The notes below the pieces were generated by a model that was not told the origin of the DNA, made no database searches, and was given only the letters and a program-made list of their open reading frames with translations. Position numbers and translations under genes: made by a program. A DNA stretch of 64,000 bases from NCBI RefSeq assembly GCF_001025215.1, contig NZ_AP012330.1, positions 868,001 through 932,000 of the forward strand, in the 5' to 3' direction. This document shows positions 52,669-61,998 of the stretch, piece by piece (the first letter of the stretch is position 1; each line of letters opens with the position of its first letter). The DNA comes from Bifidobacterium pseudocatenulatum DSM 20438 = JCM 1200 = LMG 10505 (GTDB lineage Bacteria; Actinomycetota; Actinomycetes; Actinomycetales; Bifidobacteriaceae).

Positions 52669-54924
52669 TCAGAGTTCCGGCTTCAAGAATACTGCGCCCA
52701 GTGCCGGAACGGTGATTTTCGCGGACCAATCACGTGAATGGTATTCGCCTTCGATCGCTTCGACCGTGCCATTGTGAATGCCGGAACCGCCGTAGATCTC
52801 ATCATCCGTGGTCAGCACTTCGGTCCATTTGCCGCCCTTGGTGAGCGGTACCTGATAGTCGGTCCATGCCTCGCCGGAGAAGTTCACCACAACCACCATT
52901 TGCTCTCCGTCCTTGCCGATACGCACGAAGCTGAGCGTGTTGTGATCGGCGTCATCGCTGGTGAGCCACTGGAAGCCGGCCGGGTCGAAGTCTTGGCTCC
53001 AAAGTGCAGGGGAAGCCTTGTACAGCGTGTTCAAATCCGCGACAAGCTTTTGCACACCCTGGTGGTCCGGCCATTCAAGCGCGGCCCAATCCACGGAACC
53101 ATCATGATCCCACTCGCCGTACTGGGCGATCTCATTGCCCATGAAGGTGAGGTTCTTGCCCGGGTGGGCCCACTGGTAGGCGAACAGCGCGCGGACACCG
53201 GCATACTTCTGCCAATCATTGCCCGGCATCTTGCCGAACATGGATCCCTTGCCGTACACAACCTCATCGTGGCTGATCGGCAGCACATAATGCTCCGAAT
53301 AGGCGTACACCATGGAGAACGTGATCTCGTTGTGGTGCCACTTGCGGTTAATCGGCTCCTCATGCAGATACTGCAGGGTGTCGTGCATCCAACCCATGTT
53401 CCACTTGAGGCCGAATCCCAAACCACCGGCGTCGGTCGGCGCGGTGATGCCTGGGTAAGCCGTGGATTCCTCGGCGATCATCATGATGCCCGGATTGTTC
53501 TTGTATGCCGTGGCGTTGGCTTCCTTGAGGAAGTCGATGGCTTCGAGATTCTCGCGGCCGCCGTAGATGTTCGGATGCCACTGGCCGGCCTCACGGCTGT
53601 AGTCCAGGTACAGCATCGAGGAGACCGCGTCCACACGAAGCGCGTCGATATGGAACTCATCCAGCCAGAAGCAGGCGTTGGCCACCAGGAAGTTACGGAC
53701 CTCGCGACGTCCGAAATTGAACACGTACGTGCCCCAATCCGGGTGCTCGCCACGAGTCGGATCCGGATCCTCATACAACGGCGTGCCGTCGAAGCGGCCC
53801 AGTGCGAACGCATCCTTCGGGAAGTGGGCCGGAACCCAATCCATGATCACACCGATGCCGGCCTCGTGCAATTTCTCAACAAGATACTTGAAATCGTCGG
53901 GGCCACCCAAACGCGAATCGATCGCGTAGTAGCCGGTCACCTGATAACCCCAAGATCCTGCGAACGGATGTTCCGCCAACGGCATGAACTCCACGTGCGT
54001 GAAGCCTTCCTTCTGCACGTAGGGAACCAGCTTGTCGGCAAGCTCACGGTAGTCGTTCACGTCCTTGCGCCAGCTGGAGGCGTTCACCTCATAGATGCTG
54101 ACCGGTCCGTTATGCGGGTCGCTGGCCGCGCGTTCGGCCATCCAATCGGCATCATCCCATTCATGGGTGGATTCGACCACGATGGATCCGGTGCGCGGCG
54201 GAATCTCGTGGGAGCGCTCCATCGGATCGGCCTTCATGGTCCATTCGTTATTGGCGTTGAGGATTTCATACTTGTAGATTTCGCCGGCCTCAATGCCTGG
54301 GATGAACAGTTCCCAAATGCCGGAAGAACCAAGTTCGCGCATGGCGTGGGTACGTCCGTTCCAGCCATTGAAATCGCCGACCACGCGCACGGCATGCGCG
54401 TTTGGCGCCCATACGGTGAACGCGGTGCCAACCACCTGCTCGCCATCTACGCCTTCAGAAGAACCCATCGGATCGTCATAGCGGAGCACATGTGCGCCAA
54501 GTGCCTCCCACAGGCGCTCGTGACGGCCTTCGCCGAATAGATACATGTCCATCTCGCCGATGGTCGGCAGATAACGATAGGGATCGTCAGACACCACAAC
54601 GGAACCGTCTTCATACTCCGTGCGAATACGGTAATCTGGCACGCCGTACCCCTCTTCTGCTGCGGCGGCGGGAACGAGTGCCATGAAGACGCCATTGTAT
54701 TCATGGATTGCGAGCGTTTGACCTTGTTCAGTGATAATCGTCACGGATTTTGCCAACGGACGCAAGACTCGGATCGTGACGACATCCGCATGCTTGCCGG
54801 AACCGAGGTGCCCGCCGAGCACCTCGTGAGGATTGTAGAACGTACCGTTGCTTACTGCATCCAGTGTGCCCTGGGGAACAGGAACAGCAACGACATCTTC
54901 ATTGATCTTGGATTCTGTAGCCAT
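52669..54924 (-). CDS. glgB: 1,4-alpha-glucan branching enzyme
   Basis: GlgB makes alpha-1,6 branches in glycogen. The 751-residue GH13 protein has an N-terminal N1/CBM48 region ([29 protein letters not shown]) and a catalytic barrel with [17 protein letters not shown] (Asp nucleophile), IAEESTAYP (Glu) and [15 protein letters not shown]-terminal beta domain ends at VFLKPEL. ATG 54924 has no clear ribosome binding site and may be leaderless. The gene ends 16 bases before the response regulator start, on the same strand, so read-through into that system is possible. Confidence 0.96.
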   Translation of the reverse strand: MATESKINEDVVAVPVPQGTLDAVSNGTFYNPHEVLGGHLGSGKHADVVTIRVLRPLAKSVTIITEQGQTLAIHEYNGVFMALVPAAAAEEGYGVPDYRIRTEYEDGSVVVSDDPYRYLPTIGEMDMYLFGEGRHERLWEALGAHVLRYDDPMGSSEGVDGEQVVGTAFTVWAPNAHAVRVVGDFNGWNGRTHAMRELGSSGIWELFIPGIEAGEIYKYEILNANNEWTMKADPMERSHEIPPRTGSIVVESTHEWDDADWMAERAASDPHNGPVSIYEVNASSWRKDVNDYRELADKLVPYVQKEGFTHVEFMPLAEHPFAGSWGYQVTGYYAIDSRLGGPDDFKYLVEKLHEAGIGVIMDWVPAHFPKDAFALGRFDGTPLYEDPDPTRGEHPDWGTYVFNFGRREVRNFLVANACFWLDEFHIDALRVDAVSSMLYLDYSREAGQWHPNIYGGRENLEAIDFLKEANATAYKNNPGIMMIAEESTAYPGITAPTDAGGLGFGLKWNMGWMHDTLQYLHEEPINRKWHHNEITFSMVYAYSEHYVLPISHDEVVYGKGSMFGKMPGNDWQKYAGVRALFAYQWAHPGKNLTFMGNEIAQYGEWDHDGSVDWAALEWPDHQGVQKLVADLNTLYKASPALWSQDFDPAGFQWLTSDDADHNTLSFVRIGKDGEQMVVVVNFSGEAWTDYQVPLTKGGKWTEVLTTDDEIYGGSGIHNGTVEAIEGEYHSRDWSAKITVPALGAVFLKPEL

Positions 54925-54996
54925 GGCAAAAGTGTAAGCATGAAACGGAAGAAAAGTGGCCCGTGTCGCGCCTATTTTTCCGTTTTTCAAGTGTTT

Positions 54997-55025
54997 TTGG
55001 CCAAGTCCACCCCTGATGGCACAAT
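54997..55025 (+). promoter_or_regulatory. Candidate promoter of carD
   Basis: TTGGCC (54997-55002) and CACAAT (55020-55025) are 17 bases apart, 37 bases before the carD start, in the region divergent from glgB. Confidence 0.4.
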
Positions 55026-55061
55026 AATTCGGGTTTTGTGTAAGCTTTTCACGGAGGATTC

Positions 55062-55658
55062 ATGGGTTACAAGGTCGGCGACATGGTCGTCTATCCACGT
55101 CACGGCGCTGCGAAGGTGGAGGCCATCACCGAACGGACAGTCAAGGGAATCACCCGCGAATATCTGCAGCTGTCGGTGCTTTCGTCTGACGGTCTGGTCA
55201 TCAACGTTCCTGTTGATAATGCCAAAAAGGTTGGTGTGCGAGATATCGTCGACGCCAACGAAGTGGCCAAGGTGTTCGAGATTCTGCGCACTCCGATCAT
55301 TGAGAAGGAGATGAACTGGTCTCGTCGCTACAAGCTGAATGTCGAGAAGATCGCCACCGGCGATGTCAATAAAATTGCGGAAGTGGTGCGTGACCTTGCG
55401 CAGCGTGATGTTGACGAACATGGTCTGTCGGCTGGTGAGAAGCGCATGCTTACCAAGGCCCGTAGCATTCTGACTTCCGAGATTTCGCTGTCCGAACACC
55501 TTGATGAAGCCGAGGCCCAGCGTTTGCTGGACGTGAACCTTGGGTATGAGCCGGCCCAGCCCGGCGATGAGGAGCATCATACCGAGGCTCCCGAGGAGGC
55601 TGCCATGGATACGCTGGCCCGAGTTGAGGCCGAAAGCAAGAAGTCCAAGAAGAGGTAA
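55062..55658 (+). CDS. carD: CarD family transcriptional regulator
   Basis: CarD binds the RNA polymerase beta subunit and stabilises the open promoter complex. The 198-residue protein has the Tudor-like RNA polymerase-interaction domain ([20 protein letters not shown], residues 2-60) and the helical DNA-binding domain with [14 protein letters not shown] charged C-terminal tail of about 35 residues (from HHTEAPEE) extends beyond the usual length. GGAGG precedes the ATG. ispF follows after 8 bases. Confidence 0.95.
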   Translation: MGYKVGDMVVYPRHGAAKVEAITERTVKGITREYLQLSVLSSDGLVINVPVDNAKKVGVRDIVDANEVAKVFEILRTPIIEKEMNWSRRYKLNVEKIATGDVNKIAEVVRDLAQRDVDEHGLSAGEKRMLTKARSILTSEISLSEHLDEAEAQRLLDVNLGYEPAQPGDEEHHTEAPEEAAMDTLARVEAESKKSKKR

Positions 55659-55666
55659 GGCGTTTC

Positions 55667-56164
55667 ATGCGTATCGGTCAGGGTTTTGACGCTCATCGAT
55701 TCGCATCTCACGATGCAGGCAAGCCGTTATGGCTTGCCTGTTTGCGTTGGGAGGGCGATGGCATCGAGGGCGATTCGGATGGCGATGTCGCCGCTCATGC
55801 GTTGATTGACGCATTGCTTTCCGCGGCCGGTCTTGGTGATATCGGCACCTTGTTCGGTGTCGGCTCGCAGTCCGATGGCGCGGGCAAGCATGGCGCCGAA
55901 ATGTTGCGGACCACGGTCGATTATCTGAACGAACGTGGTATGAAGCCAGTGAGTGCCAGCGTGGTCGTGATCGCCAATCGGCCGAAAATCGGAAAACACA
56001 GGGAAGAAGCCGAACGAGCGTTGTCTGAAGCCATAGGTTGTGAGGTGTCCATGACCGCCACCACAACGGATGGCATGGGATTCACTGGTTCGGGCGAAGG
56101 CGTCGCCGCGATTGCCGATGCTTTGGTGGAACCTGTTGATCCATCGACTCGTCAGGCAGTCTGA
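55667..56164 (+). CDS. ispF: 2-C-methyl-D-erythritol 2,4-cyclodiphosphate synthase
   Basis: IspF forms the cyclic diphosphate in the MEP isoprenoid pathway. The 165-residue protein has metal ligands Asp8 and His10 (QGFDAHRF), a further His in VAAHALIDALL, DIGTLFG and the C-terminal ATTTDGMGFTGSGEGVAA. In many actinobacteria ispD lies between carD and ispF, but here ispF follows carD directly. It converges on the metal transporter permease. Confidence 0.94.
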   Translation: MRIGQGFDAHRFASHDAGKPLWLACLRWEGDGIEGDSDGDVAAHALIDALLSAAGLGDIGTLFGVGSQSDGAGKHGAEMLRTTVDYLNERGMKPVSASVVVIANRPKIGKHREEAERALSEAIGCEVSMTATTTDGMGFTGSGEGVAAIADALVEPVDPSTRQAV

Positions 56165-56200
56165 TTTCGCCCGCTGACGGCTTTCCGATACTTCTTTCTG

Positions 56201-57037
56201 CTACTTTCTTTTGAAGGATTCAATAGCCTTCGCAACCGCCCAAAACAACGTCGAAATTGTCACGATGATGAAGCTCGGGGGAGCGGGGAACATGGCGGAA
56301 ATCACGAGCCCTCCCCAAATCGAAATCAGGCAGATCACCGTGGCGACGACCATCGCCTTGAATGGTGAGCGGGCGATGATGTTGGCGGTGGCGGCGGGGG
56401 TGATCGCCAACGCGAAGATCAGCAATGTGCCGACTGCGGGAACGGCAATGGTAATGACGCCGGCCATAATTGTCATAAAGCAAATGTTCATGAAACCGAC
56501 GGGCACGCCTTTTGCCTGTGCCACCTGCTCGTCAAGCGAACTGAACAATAGCGGGCGGTAGATCACTGCCAGAACAGCCAAAAGCAGCACGTCGAAAATC
56601 GCGAAACCAATGATCTGACCGTCGGTGATCGTCAGAATCGAGCCGAACAGAATCGACTGCATCTGCTGCGAAGCCGAGCTTGACATGCGTGCGAAAAAGA
56701 GACCAAGGCCGGTGGCGAAAGCGAGTACGGTTCCAGTGGCGATCTCACGCTGTGAAGCCTTCTTGCCAAGCGCGCCGATCACCAGTGCTCCGCCGAGAGC
56801 GAACACGCCAAGACCTGCGGAAACAGGCAGGCCGAGCAATACGGCTCCGGTGGCACCTGGCAGTCCGATATGTGCCAAGGCGTGGGCTGCGAATGTGGAA
56901 TGTCTGGCGATGGTGAAATAACCCATCACGCCGGCTGCCAATGCGATGCACAGGCCGGCGAGAAACGCGTTCGTCATGAATGGGGCGTTGAGCGTGGAAA
57001 CCCAATCCGGGTCGAAAGCGAATACGGTACCGTCCAT
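56201..57037 (-). CDS. Metal ABC transporter permease (ZnuB/MntB family)
   Basis: The 278-residue protein has about eight hydrophobic helices and ABC-3 family motifs such as GLCIALAAGVMGYFTIARHSTFAAHALAHIGLPGATG near the N-terminus and AVGTLLIFALAITPAATA. It forms the channel for Zn2+ or Mn2+ with the ATPase upstream. AGGAGG precedes the ATG, which lies 2 bases after the ATPase stop, so the pair is coupled. Confidence 0.93.
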   Translation of the reverse strand: MDGTVFAFDPDWVSTLNAPFMTNAFLAGLCIALAAGVMGYFTIARHSTFAAHALAHIGLPGATGAVLLGLPVSAGLGVFALGGALVIGALGKKASQREIATGTVLAFATGLGLFFARMSSSASQQMQSILFGSILTITDGQIIGFAIFDVLLLAVLAVIYRPLLFSSLDEQVAQAKGVPVGFMNICFMTIMAGVITIAVPAVGTLLIFALAITPAATANIIARSPFKAMVVATVICLISIWGGLVISAMFPAPPSFIIVTISTLFWAVAKAIESFKRK

Positions 57038-57039
57038 GC

Positions 57040-57903
57040 TCAGTCCTCCTGCGTGGTGTGGCTGTGATGGTGAAATTGCGCGATTTCTTCTGGAGCATGC
57101 GCATCGATGCTCATGTTTTCAGACTCGTCCTCGCTTGGCGTCACGAACATATCTCCTTGCGGAGTGGTGACCACCTGTACGGTCGTGCCATATAAATGCG
57201 TGAGTAGATGGGAATCCAGCACCTCGTTCATGCCTGCATAGTGTGGATGTCCGTCAAGCAGATAGACGGCTCCAGTGAGGATGGGCAGAAGCATATTAAG
57301 GTCGTGCGCCACCACTTGGATGGTCATGCCGAGTTCGCGGTTGAGTTTGGCGAGTACGTGCACAGTGGCGCGTTGACTCGCCAGATCAAGGTTGGCGAGA
57401 GGCTCGTCCAGCATCAGCAGTTTCGGGTCATCCACGAGCGCCTGCGCGATGGCGACCCTTTGGCGCAGTCCGCCCGAAAGTTCGGATAGGCGATAATTCG
57501 CTTTGTCTTGTAACTCGACGAAGTCCATGGCCTTGCGGGCTTTCTCGCGAAGTGTTTTGGTGACGGGATGAATGCCGAATCGAGTTCCCGTCAAGCCGAG
57601 AAGCACCGACTGTTCCGCGGTGATGTTCGATTCGATGTCGGATGCGTAGCTTTGCGGCACGTAGCCGATGCGCCGGTTTGCGGAGCCTGCAGGCTGTCCG
57701 AGTACCTTGATGCTGCCGTGCGCGGTTGGAATCAATCCCAGCTCGGCCTTCATCATGGTGGTTTTGCCCGCGCCGTTGGTACCGACGATTGCGGTTACCG
57801 AGCCTTGCGGAATGCTGAACGTGCCGTGTTGCCAGATGACGTGACCGCCTCGTTTGACGCAGGCGTCGTCGAATTCAATGCAGGCAGGTGTCTCGTCGTG
57901 CAT
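57040..57903 (-). CDS. Metal ABC transporter ATP-binding protein
   Basis: The 287-residue ATPase has Walker A VGTNGAGKTTMM, the Q loop in YVPQSYA, signature LSGGLRQRVAIAQAL, Walker B LLMLDEPLANLD and the H loop in VVAHDLNM. The C-terminal 35 residues are acidic and end in a His-rich patch (FHHHSHTTQED) that could buffer metal. ATG 57903 follows AAGGAG; the frame to 57954 covers the promoter. It heads an operon with the permease, behind a Fur/Zur-like site. Confidence 0.93.
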   Translation of the reverse strand: MHDETPACIEFDDACVKRGGHVIWQHGTFSIPQGSVTAIVGTNGAGKTTMMKAELGLIPTAHGSIKVLGQPAGSANRRIGYVPQSYASDIESNITAEQSVLLGLTGTRFGIHPVTKTLREKARKAMDFVELQDKANYRLSELSGGLRQRVAIAQALVDDPKLLMLDEPLANLDLASQRATVHVLAKLNRELGMTIQVVAHDLNMLLPILTGAVYLLDGHPHYAGMNEVLDSHLLTHLYGTTVQVVTTPQGDMFVTPSEDESENMSIDAHAPEEIAQFHHHSHTTQED

Positions 57904-57947
57904 GGCTTCTCCTTGATTTGAATGCACGTACATACTCGCAAATAGTG

Positions 57948-57964
57948 TTGACAATCATTCTCAA
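57948..57964. promoter_or_regulatory. Fur/Zur-type operator of the metal transporter operon
   Basis: TTGACAATCATTCTCAA is a palindrome with a 1-base centre and two mismatched positions, close to the 7-1-7 Fur-superfamily box with the AATcATT core seen in Zur sites. It lies 45 bases before the ATPase start, where a repressor would block transcription. Confidence 0.6.
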
Positions 57965-58033
57965 TAAGGATTGTCGTTGAAACCGTCGTAACGATCAGAC
58001 GAGAGGCTTTGCGTAAAAAGCAAAACGTCAGGC

Positions 58034-58079
58034 AAACAAAAAAGACCATCCCGCATTCAGTTGGACGCAGGATGGTCTT
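58034..58079 (-). terminator. Terminator after the metal-binding lipoprotein gene
   Basis: AAGACCATCC (58042-58051) pairs with GGATGGTCTT (58070-58079); an A-run on the + strand gives TTTTTTGTTT after the stem on the minus strand. It separates this gene from the ATPase/permease operon. Confidence 0.8.
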
Positions 58080-58131
58080 GGCAAAAGCGATTACCGATCG
58101 ATTGTTCGGCAATCGCTTTTGCCGAACAATC
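58080..58131 (-). promoter_or_regulatory. Two mutually exclusive hairpins next to the lipoprotein stop codon
   Basis: GGCAAAAGCGATT (58080-58092) pairs with 58111-58123. GATTGTTCGGC (58100-58110) pairs with GCCGAACAATC (58121-58131). The two stems share bases and cannot form together. They directly precede the terminator in the direction of transcription. A role in RNA stability or attenuation is inference. Confidence 0.45.
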
Positions 58132-59218
58132 ATTTCACCGGATTTGGTTGCGGCGCATCGTTCGATCCGTTCGTTGTCTGATCGTTGTCTTGCGTCGAGG
58201 AATCTGCGGTTGATTCCAAGGAATCCGCGTTTTCCGACGTGCTGTCGGAACTTGTTGCATCCTGATCGTCAGCATCGAATTGTTCATCGAACATATCGGT
58301 CAACGACAGGATAAGAGCGCGGATCCACGATGTCAGGCTGGTGTAATCGGAGGGCATCTGTTCGCTGATATCAAGCACGGGAACGTCGGATTTGTAAGCA
58401 ATGCCGGTCAGCGTGTTCGTGGCGTCGCTTGTGGATTGTGTGTCGTTGATCAGCACCTCGACTTTATGCTTTTCCAGCAATTCCTGAAATTCCTGAAGAT
58501 CGGTGGGGGTTGGCTCGGAATTCGTGCTGGACGATTGCAGATACCCCTCCGGCGTGTTGTCGGTGAACCCCATGTCGCTGAGCAGATAGTAGGCCACCGG
58601 TTCGGTGGCGGCGTAGGAGACGTTCTTATGCGAGTCGCTGAACGCCTTCATGTCCTTTTCTATTTTCTTCTCCCGCCTGTTCCACGCGGTGAGTTTGTTG
58701 TTGAAATATTTCTTTTGCGCGGGCATGATGCGGCTATATGTGTCGGCCAATTCCTTGGCCATGGCGTTTCGGGCGTCACTGGAGAACCATAAATGCGGAT
58801 TGTCTCCCTCGACGGCGCCCACCATTTGTGCTGCGGAAACGGAAACCATGGTCTTACTGAGGTTCTTGGTGGCCCAAGTGTCATAGCCGGCACCATTGGA
58901 CACTACGACCTGTGCCTGCTGAAGTTTGTCGATATCGTCGGTTTTCGGCTCGAAATCATGCGCATTGACATCGGTTGAAGAGAGAACCGACGTGACCTTC
59001 ACATGGACGCCACCGATCTGCTCGGCAAGAGAACCCCATTGATTGACCGAGGCGACCACTTCGATTGGAGTGATCTGTTCGGTTGGGGTTTCGGAGTCGG
59101 CGGAGGCGTCATTCTCCTGCGAAGTTGACCCTCCGGAACATGCTGCCGTGCCGAACGCCACGCAAAGCGCGATTCCCGCAGCGAAAGCGCGTAACAAAGA
59201 ACGTTTGTGCAAGCGCAT
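58130..59218 (-). CDS. Metal ABC transporter substrate-binding lipoprotein
   Basis: The 362-residue protein has a lipoprotein signal peptide (Cys27 in GTAACS) and the cluster A-I (ZnuA/PsaA) fold. Probable metal ligands are His87 (NAHDFEP), His142 (NPHLWFS), Glu206 (ATEPVAYY) and a late acidic residue near Asp283. The third ligand is Glu, as in Mn-type proteins, rather than the His of typical ZnuA. The C-terminal 50 residues are Asp/Ser/Asn-rich. It is upstream of, but terminator-separated from, the ATPase and permease genes. Confidence 0.9.
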   Translation of the reverse strand: MRLHKRSLLRAFAAGIALCVAFGTAACSGGSTSQENDASADSETPTEQITPIEVVASVNQWGSLAEQIGGVHVKVTSVLSSTDVNAHDFEPKTDDIDKLQQAQVVVSNGAGYDTWATKNLSKTMVSVSAAQMVGAVEGDNPHLWFSSDARNAMAKELADTYSRIMPAQKKYFNNKLTAWNRREKKIEKDMKAFSDSHKNVSYAATEPVAYYLLSDMGFTDNTPEGYLQSSSTNSEPTPTDLQEFQELLEKHKVEVLINDTQSTSDATNTLTGIAYKSDVPVLDISEQMPSDYTSLTSWIRALILSLTDMFDEQFDADDQDATSSDSTSENADSLESTADSSTQDNDQTTNGSNDAPQPNPVK

Positions 59219-59358
59219 GTCGATTGCCCTCTTCCTGAACCGCCCTAATCGTGTTCATCTCATAAATACGTGTGCGACTTACGACTGAAACCAAGATAGC
59301 CTACGATACATGCAAATGCCAATACAACAATGAGACAACGAAAAGGGGAGTGGCCGGC

Positions 59359-60234
59359 ATGGCGGTGAAAATCGATGGAAAGATGGTGTCCGCGCAGATC
59401 AAAGCGAATCTCGCCGAGCGAGTCGCAGCGCTGAAAGAGCAGGGGGTTAACCCCGGTCTTGGAACTATCCTGGTTGGTTCCGATGCCGGATCCGTCAAAT
59501 ATGTTGCCGGAAAGCATGCCGATTGCGCTGAAATCGGTGTGAACTCCATTAAGAAGGAGTTGCCTGCCGACGCAACATTCGAACAAATCGCCGAAGTCGT
59601 ACAGGAGCTTAACGCCGATCCTGCCTGCACCGGCTACATCGTGCAGTTGCCGTTGCCGAAGGGCATCGACGAGAACGCCATCATCGATCTGATCGACCCC
59701 AAGAAAGACGCCGATGGTATGCACCCATATAATCTTGGCGAACTCGTGTTGCATGCGCGCGGCGAGATCACTACTCCGCTGCCATGCACTCCGCGAGGCG
59801 TGATCGAACTGCTCAAAGCCTACGACATTGACCTGGACGGCAAAGAGGTCTGCGTGCTCGGCCGAGGCATCACCATCGGCCGCACTATTGGTCTCATGCT
59901 GACTCGCAAGGCGGTGAATGCCACGGTCACGCTGTGCCATACCGGCACCAAGGACGTGCGCAAGCATATGCGTGAGGCCGATATCATCGTTGCGGCCATG
60001 GGCTCCGCCGGTTTCGTCAAGCCGGAAGATATCAAGGAAGGCGCGGTGTTGGTCGATGTCGGTGTTTCTCGCGTGTTCGACGAGGGGGTCGGCCGTTATC
60101 GCGTGAAGGGCGATGTCGATAAAGCCTGTTATGAGAAGGCCTTGGCATACACGCCGAATCCAGGCGGTGTAGGCCCTATGACCCGCGCCATGCTGCTGGA
60201 AAACGTGGTCGAGATGGCCGAGCGTCAGCTGTAA
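59359..60234 (+). CDS. folD: Bifunctional methylenetetrahydrofolate dehydrogenase/cyclohydrolase
   Basis: FolD interconverts 5,10-methylene-, methenyl- and 10-formyl-tetrahydrofolate. The 291-residue protein has [18 protein letters not shown] (catalytic Tyr and Lys), [22 protein letters not shown] and the Rossmann [13 protein letters not shown], then [17 protein letters not shown] 59359 is preceded by AAGGGGAG; the frame from 59272 is leader. It ends at a terminator and is monocistronic. Confidence 0.97.
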   Translation: MAVKIDGKMVSAQIKANLAERVAALKEQGVNPGLGTILVGSDAGSVKYVAGKHADCAEIGVNSIKKELPADATFEQIAEVVQELNADPACTGYIVQLPLPKGIDENAIIDLIDPKKDADGMHPYNLGELVLHARGEITTPLPCTPRGVIELLKAYDIDLDGKEVCVLGRGITIGRTIGLMLTRKAVNATVTLCHTGTKDVRKHMREADIIVAAMGSAGFVKPEDIKEGAVLVDVGVSRVFDEGVGRYRVKGDVDKACYEKALAYTPNPGGVGPMTRAMLLENVVEMAERQL

Positions 60235-60268
60235 TTGCGCTCTGTGTGTGAAAATATGAAGTAATTTC

Positions 60269-60300
60269 GGGCGTGTCGCGGGTTGCGGCACGCCTTTTTT
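60269..60300 (+). terminator. Rho-independent terminator after folD
   Basis: GGCGTG (60270-60275) pairs with CACGCC (60289-60294), extended by inner pairs, and is followed by TTTTTT. Confidence 0.85.
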
Positions 60301-60327
60301 GTGCATGGTCCCATGTAAACTTATGCC

Positions 60328-60356
60328 TTGCGTGTGTTATATCGCACGCACATAAT
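60328..60356 (+). promoter_or_regulatory. Candidate promoter of rpsA with inverted repeat in the spacer
   Basis: TTGCGT (60328-60333) and CATAAT (60351-60356) are 17 bases apart. TGCGTG (60329-60334) and CACGCA (60345-60350) form an inverted repeat occupying the spacer. The start codon is 46 bases downstream of the -10 element. Confidence 0.5.
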
Positions 60357-60401
60357 TGAAGACCGATTTTATCCACCCACTATTTGTAAGAAACCAAATT
60401 A

Positions 60402-61877
60402 ATGGCAGAGAACAATAACGAAGTCGCCAAGGTCGCCATCAACGACATCGGCACCGAAGAGGACTTCATCAAGGCAGTCGATTCCACCATCAAGAACTTC
60501 GATGATGGTGATCTGGTCGAAGGTACCGTCGTCAAGGTCGATCACGACGAGGTCCTGCTCGACATCGGCTACAAGACTGAGGGTGTCATCCCCTCCCGTG
60601 AGCTTTCCATCAAGAAGGACGTTGATCCGGACGAAGTCGTCGAGGTCGGCGACACCATTGAGGCCCTTGTCGTCACTAAGGAAGACAAGGAAGGCCGTCT
60701 GATTCTGTCCAAGAAGCGTGCACAGTACGAGCGCGCTTGGGGAGACATCGAGAAGATCAAGGAAGCCGATGGCGTTGTCGAAGGCACCGTCATCGAAGCT
60801 GTCAAGGGTGGCCTCATCGTCGACATCGGTCTGCGCGGCTTCCTGCCGGCATCCTTGGTCGAAATGCGTCGCGTCCGCGACCTGTCCCCGTACATTGGCC
60901 AGACCATCAAGGCCAAGATCCTCGAGCTCGACAAGAACCGCAACAATGTGGTGCTCTCCCGTCGTCAGTACCTCGAAGAGACCCAGTCCGAAGTGCGCGA
61001 AACCTTCCTGTCCCAGCTCAAGAAGGGCCAGATTCGCGAAGGCGTCGTGTCCTCCATCGTCAACTTCGGTGCATTCGTTGATCTGGGCGGCGTTGACGGC
61101 CTGATCCACGTTTCCGAGCTGTCTTGGAAGCACATCGACCACCCGTCCGAGGTTGTCAAGGTCGGCGACAAGGTTACCGTCGAGGTGCTCGACGTTGACC
61201 TCGATCGTGAGCGCATCTCCCTGTCTCTCAAGGCTACCCAGGAAGATCCGTGGCAGCGCTTCGCTCGCACCCACGTTCCTGGCCAGATCGTCAAGGGCAA
61301 GGTCACCAAGATCGTCCAGTTCGGTGTCTTCATCTCCGTCGAAGACGGCATCGAAGGCCTCGTGCACATCTCCGAGCTGGCCAACCGCCACGTGGAGAAC
61401 CCGGAGACCGTCGTCAAGCCGGGCGAAGAAGTCTTCGTCAAGGTGATTGACGTTGATCTCGATCGTCGCCGCATCTCCCTGTCCCTCAAGCAGGCCAACG
61501 ACTCCGTCGATCCGGCTTCCGAGGACTTCGATCCGGCTCTGTACGGCATGCCGGCAGAGTACGACGAGCAGGGCAACTACAAGTATCCGGAAGGCTTCGA
61601 CCCGGCAACCAACGAGTGGATCGCTGGTTACGAGAAGCAGCGTGAGGAGTGGGAGTCCCAGTACGCCACCGCTCACGATCTGTGGGAGCAGCATAAGGAA
61701 TTTGTGGCCAAGGAGCTCGAGAACGCTGAAGCTTCCGCCGCTGAAGATGGCCAGGCTCCGAAGGAAGAGAAGGTCGAAGAGGTGTCTTCCAACTACTCCT
61801 CCGAGAACACTTCCGCCGGCACCCTCGCCGACTCCGACCAGCTCGCCGCTCTGCGCGACCAGCTGCTCGGCAAGTGA
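60402..61877 (+). CDS. rpsA: 30S ribosomal protein S1
   Basis: S1 binds mRNA and helps its loading on the 30S subunit. The 491-residue protein has four S1 domains (about residues 37-105, 123-188, 209-277 and 294-363; e.g. GAFVDLGGVDGLIHVSELSW) and an acidic tail rich in Glu, Ser and Ala, the actinobacterial form rather than the six-domain enterobacterial one. Codon bias is strong. No conventional ribosome binding site is seen before the ATG. It precedes coaE and uvrB, as in mycobacteria. Confidence 0.97.
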   Translation: MAENNNEVAKVAINDIGTEEDFIKAVDSTIKNFDDGDLVEGTVVKVDHDEVLLDIGYKTEGVIPSRELSIKKDVDPDEVVEVGDTIEALVVTKEDKEGRLILSKKRAQYERAWGDIEKIKEADGVVEGTVIEAVKGGLIVDIGLRGFLPASLVEMRRVRDLSPYIGQTIKAKILELDKNRNNVVLSRRQYLEETQSEVRETFLSQLKKGQIREGVVSSIVNFGAFVDLGGVDGLIHVSELSWKHIDHPSEVVKVGDKVTVEVLDVDLDRERISLSLKATQEDPWQRFARTHVPGQIVKGKVTKIVQFGVFISVEDGIEGLVHISELANRHVENPETVVKPGEEVFVKVIDVDLDRRRISLSLKQANDSVDPASEDFDPALYGMPAEYDEQGNYKYPEGFDPATNEWIAGYEKQREEWESQYATAHDLWEQHKEFVAKELENAEASAAEDGQAPKEEKVEEVSSNYSSENTSAGTLADSDQLAALRDQLLGK

Positions 61878-61883
61878 TTGTAT

Positions 61884-61959
61884 CCTGAGCTAGGATCCAA
61901 TCCAGCTCAGGCTAGATTTTAGAAAAGACCCCGTTCCTGATTCAGGTTCGGGGTCTTTT
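61884..61959 (+). terminator. Tandem terminators after rpsA
   Basis: The first stem is CCTGAGCT (61884-61891) with AGCTCAGG (61904-61911), followed by a short T tract. The second is AAAAGACCCCG (61923-61933) with CGGGGTCTTTT (61949-61959). Confidence 0.85.
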
Positions 61960-61998
61960 CGTATGTGCATGGCAAGCGCGCATGCGAAGCGCATTACA

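Noticed and set aside
52738..54540. 600-codon open frame opposite glgB
   Set aside because: GlgB motifs run through the whole region; the antisense frame is a by-product of codon bias.
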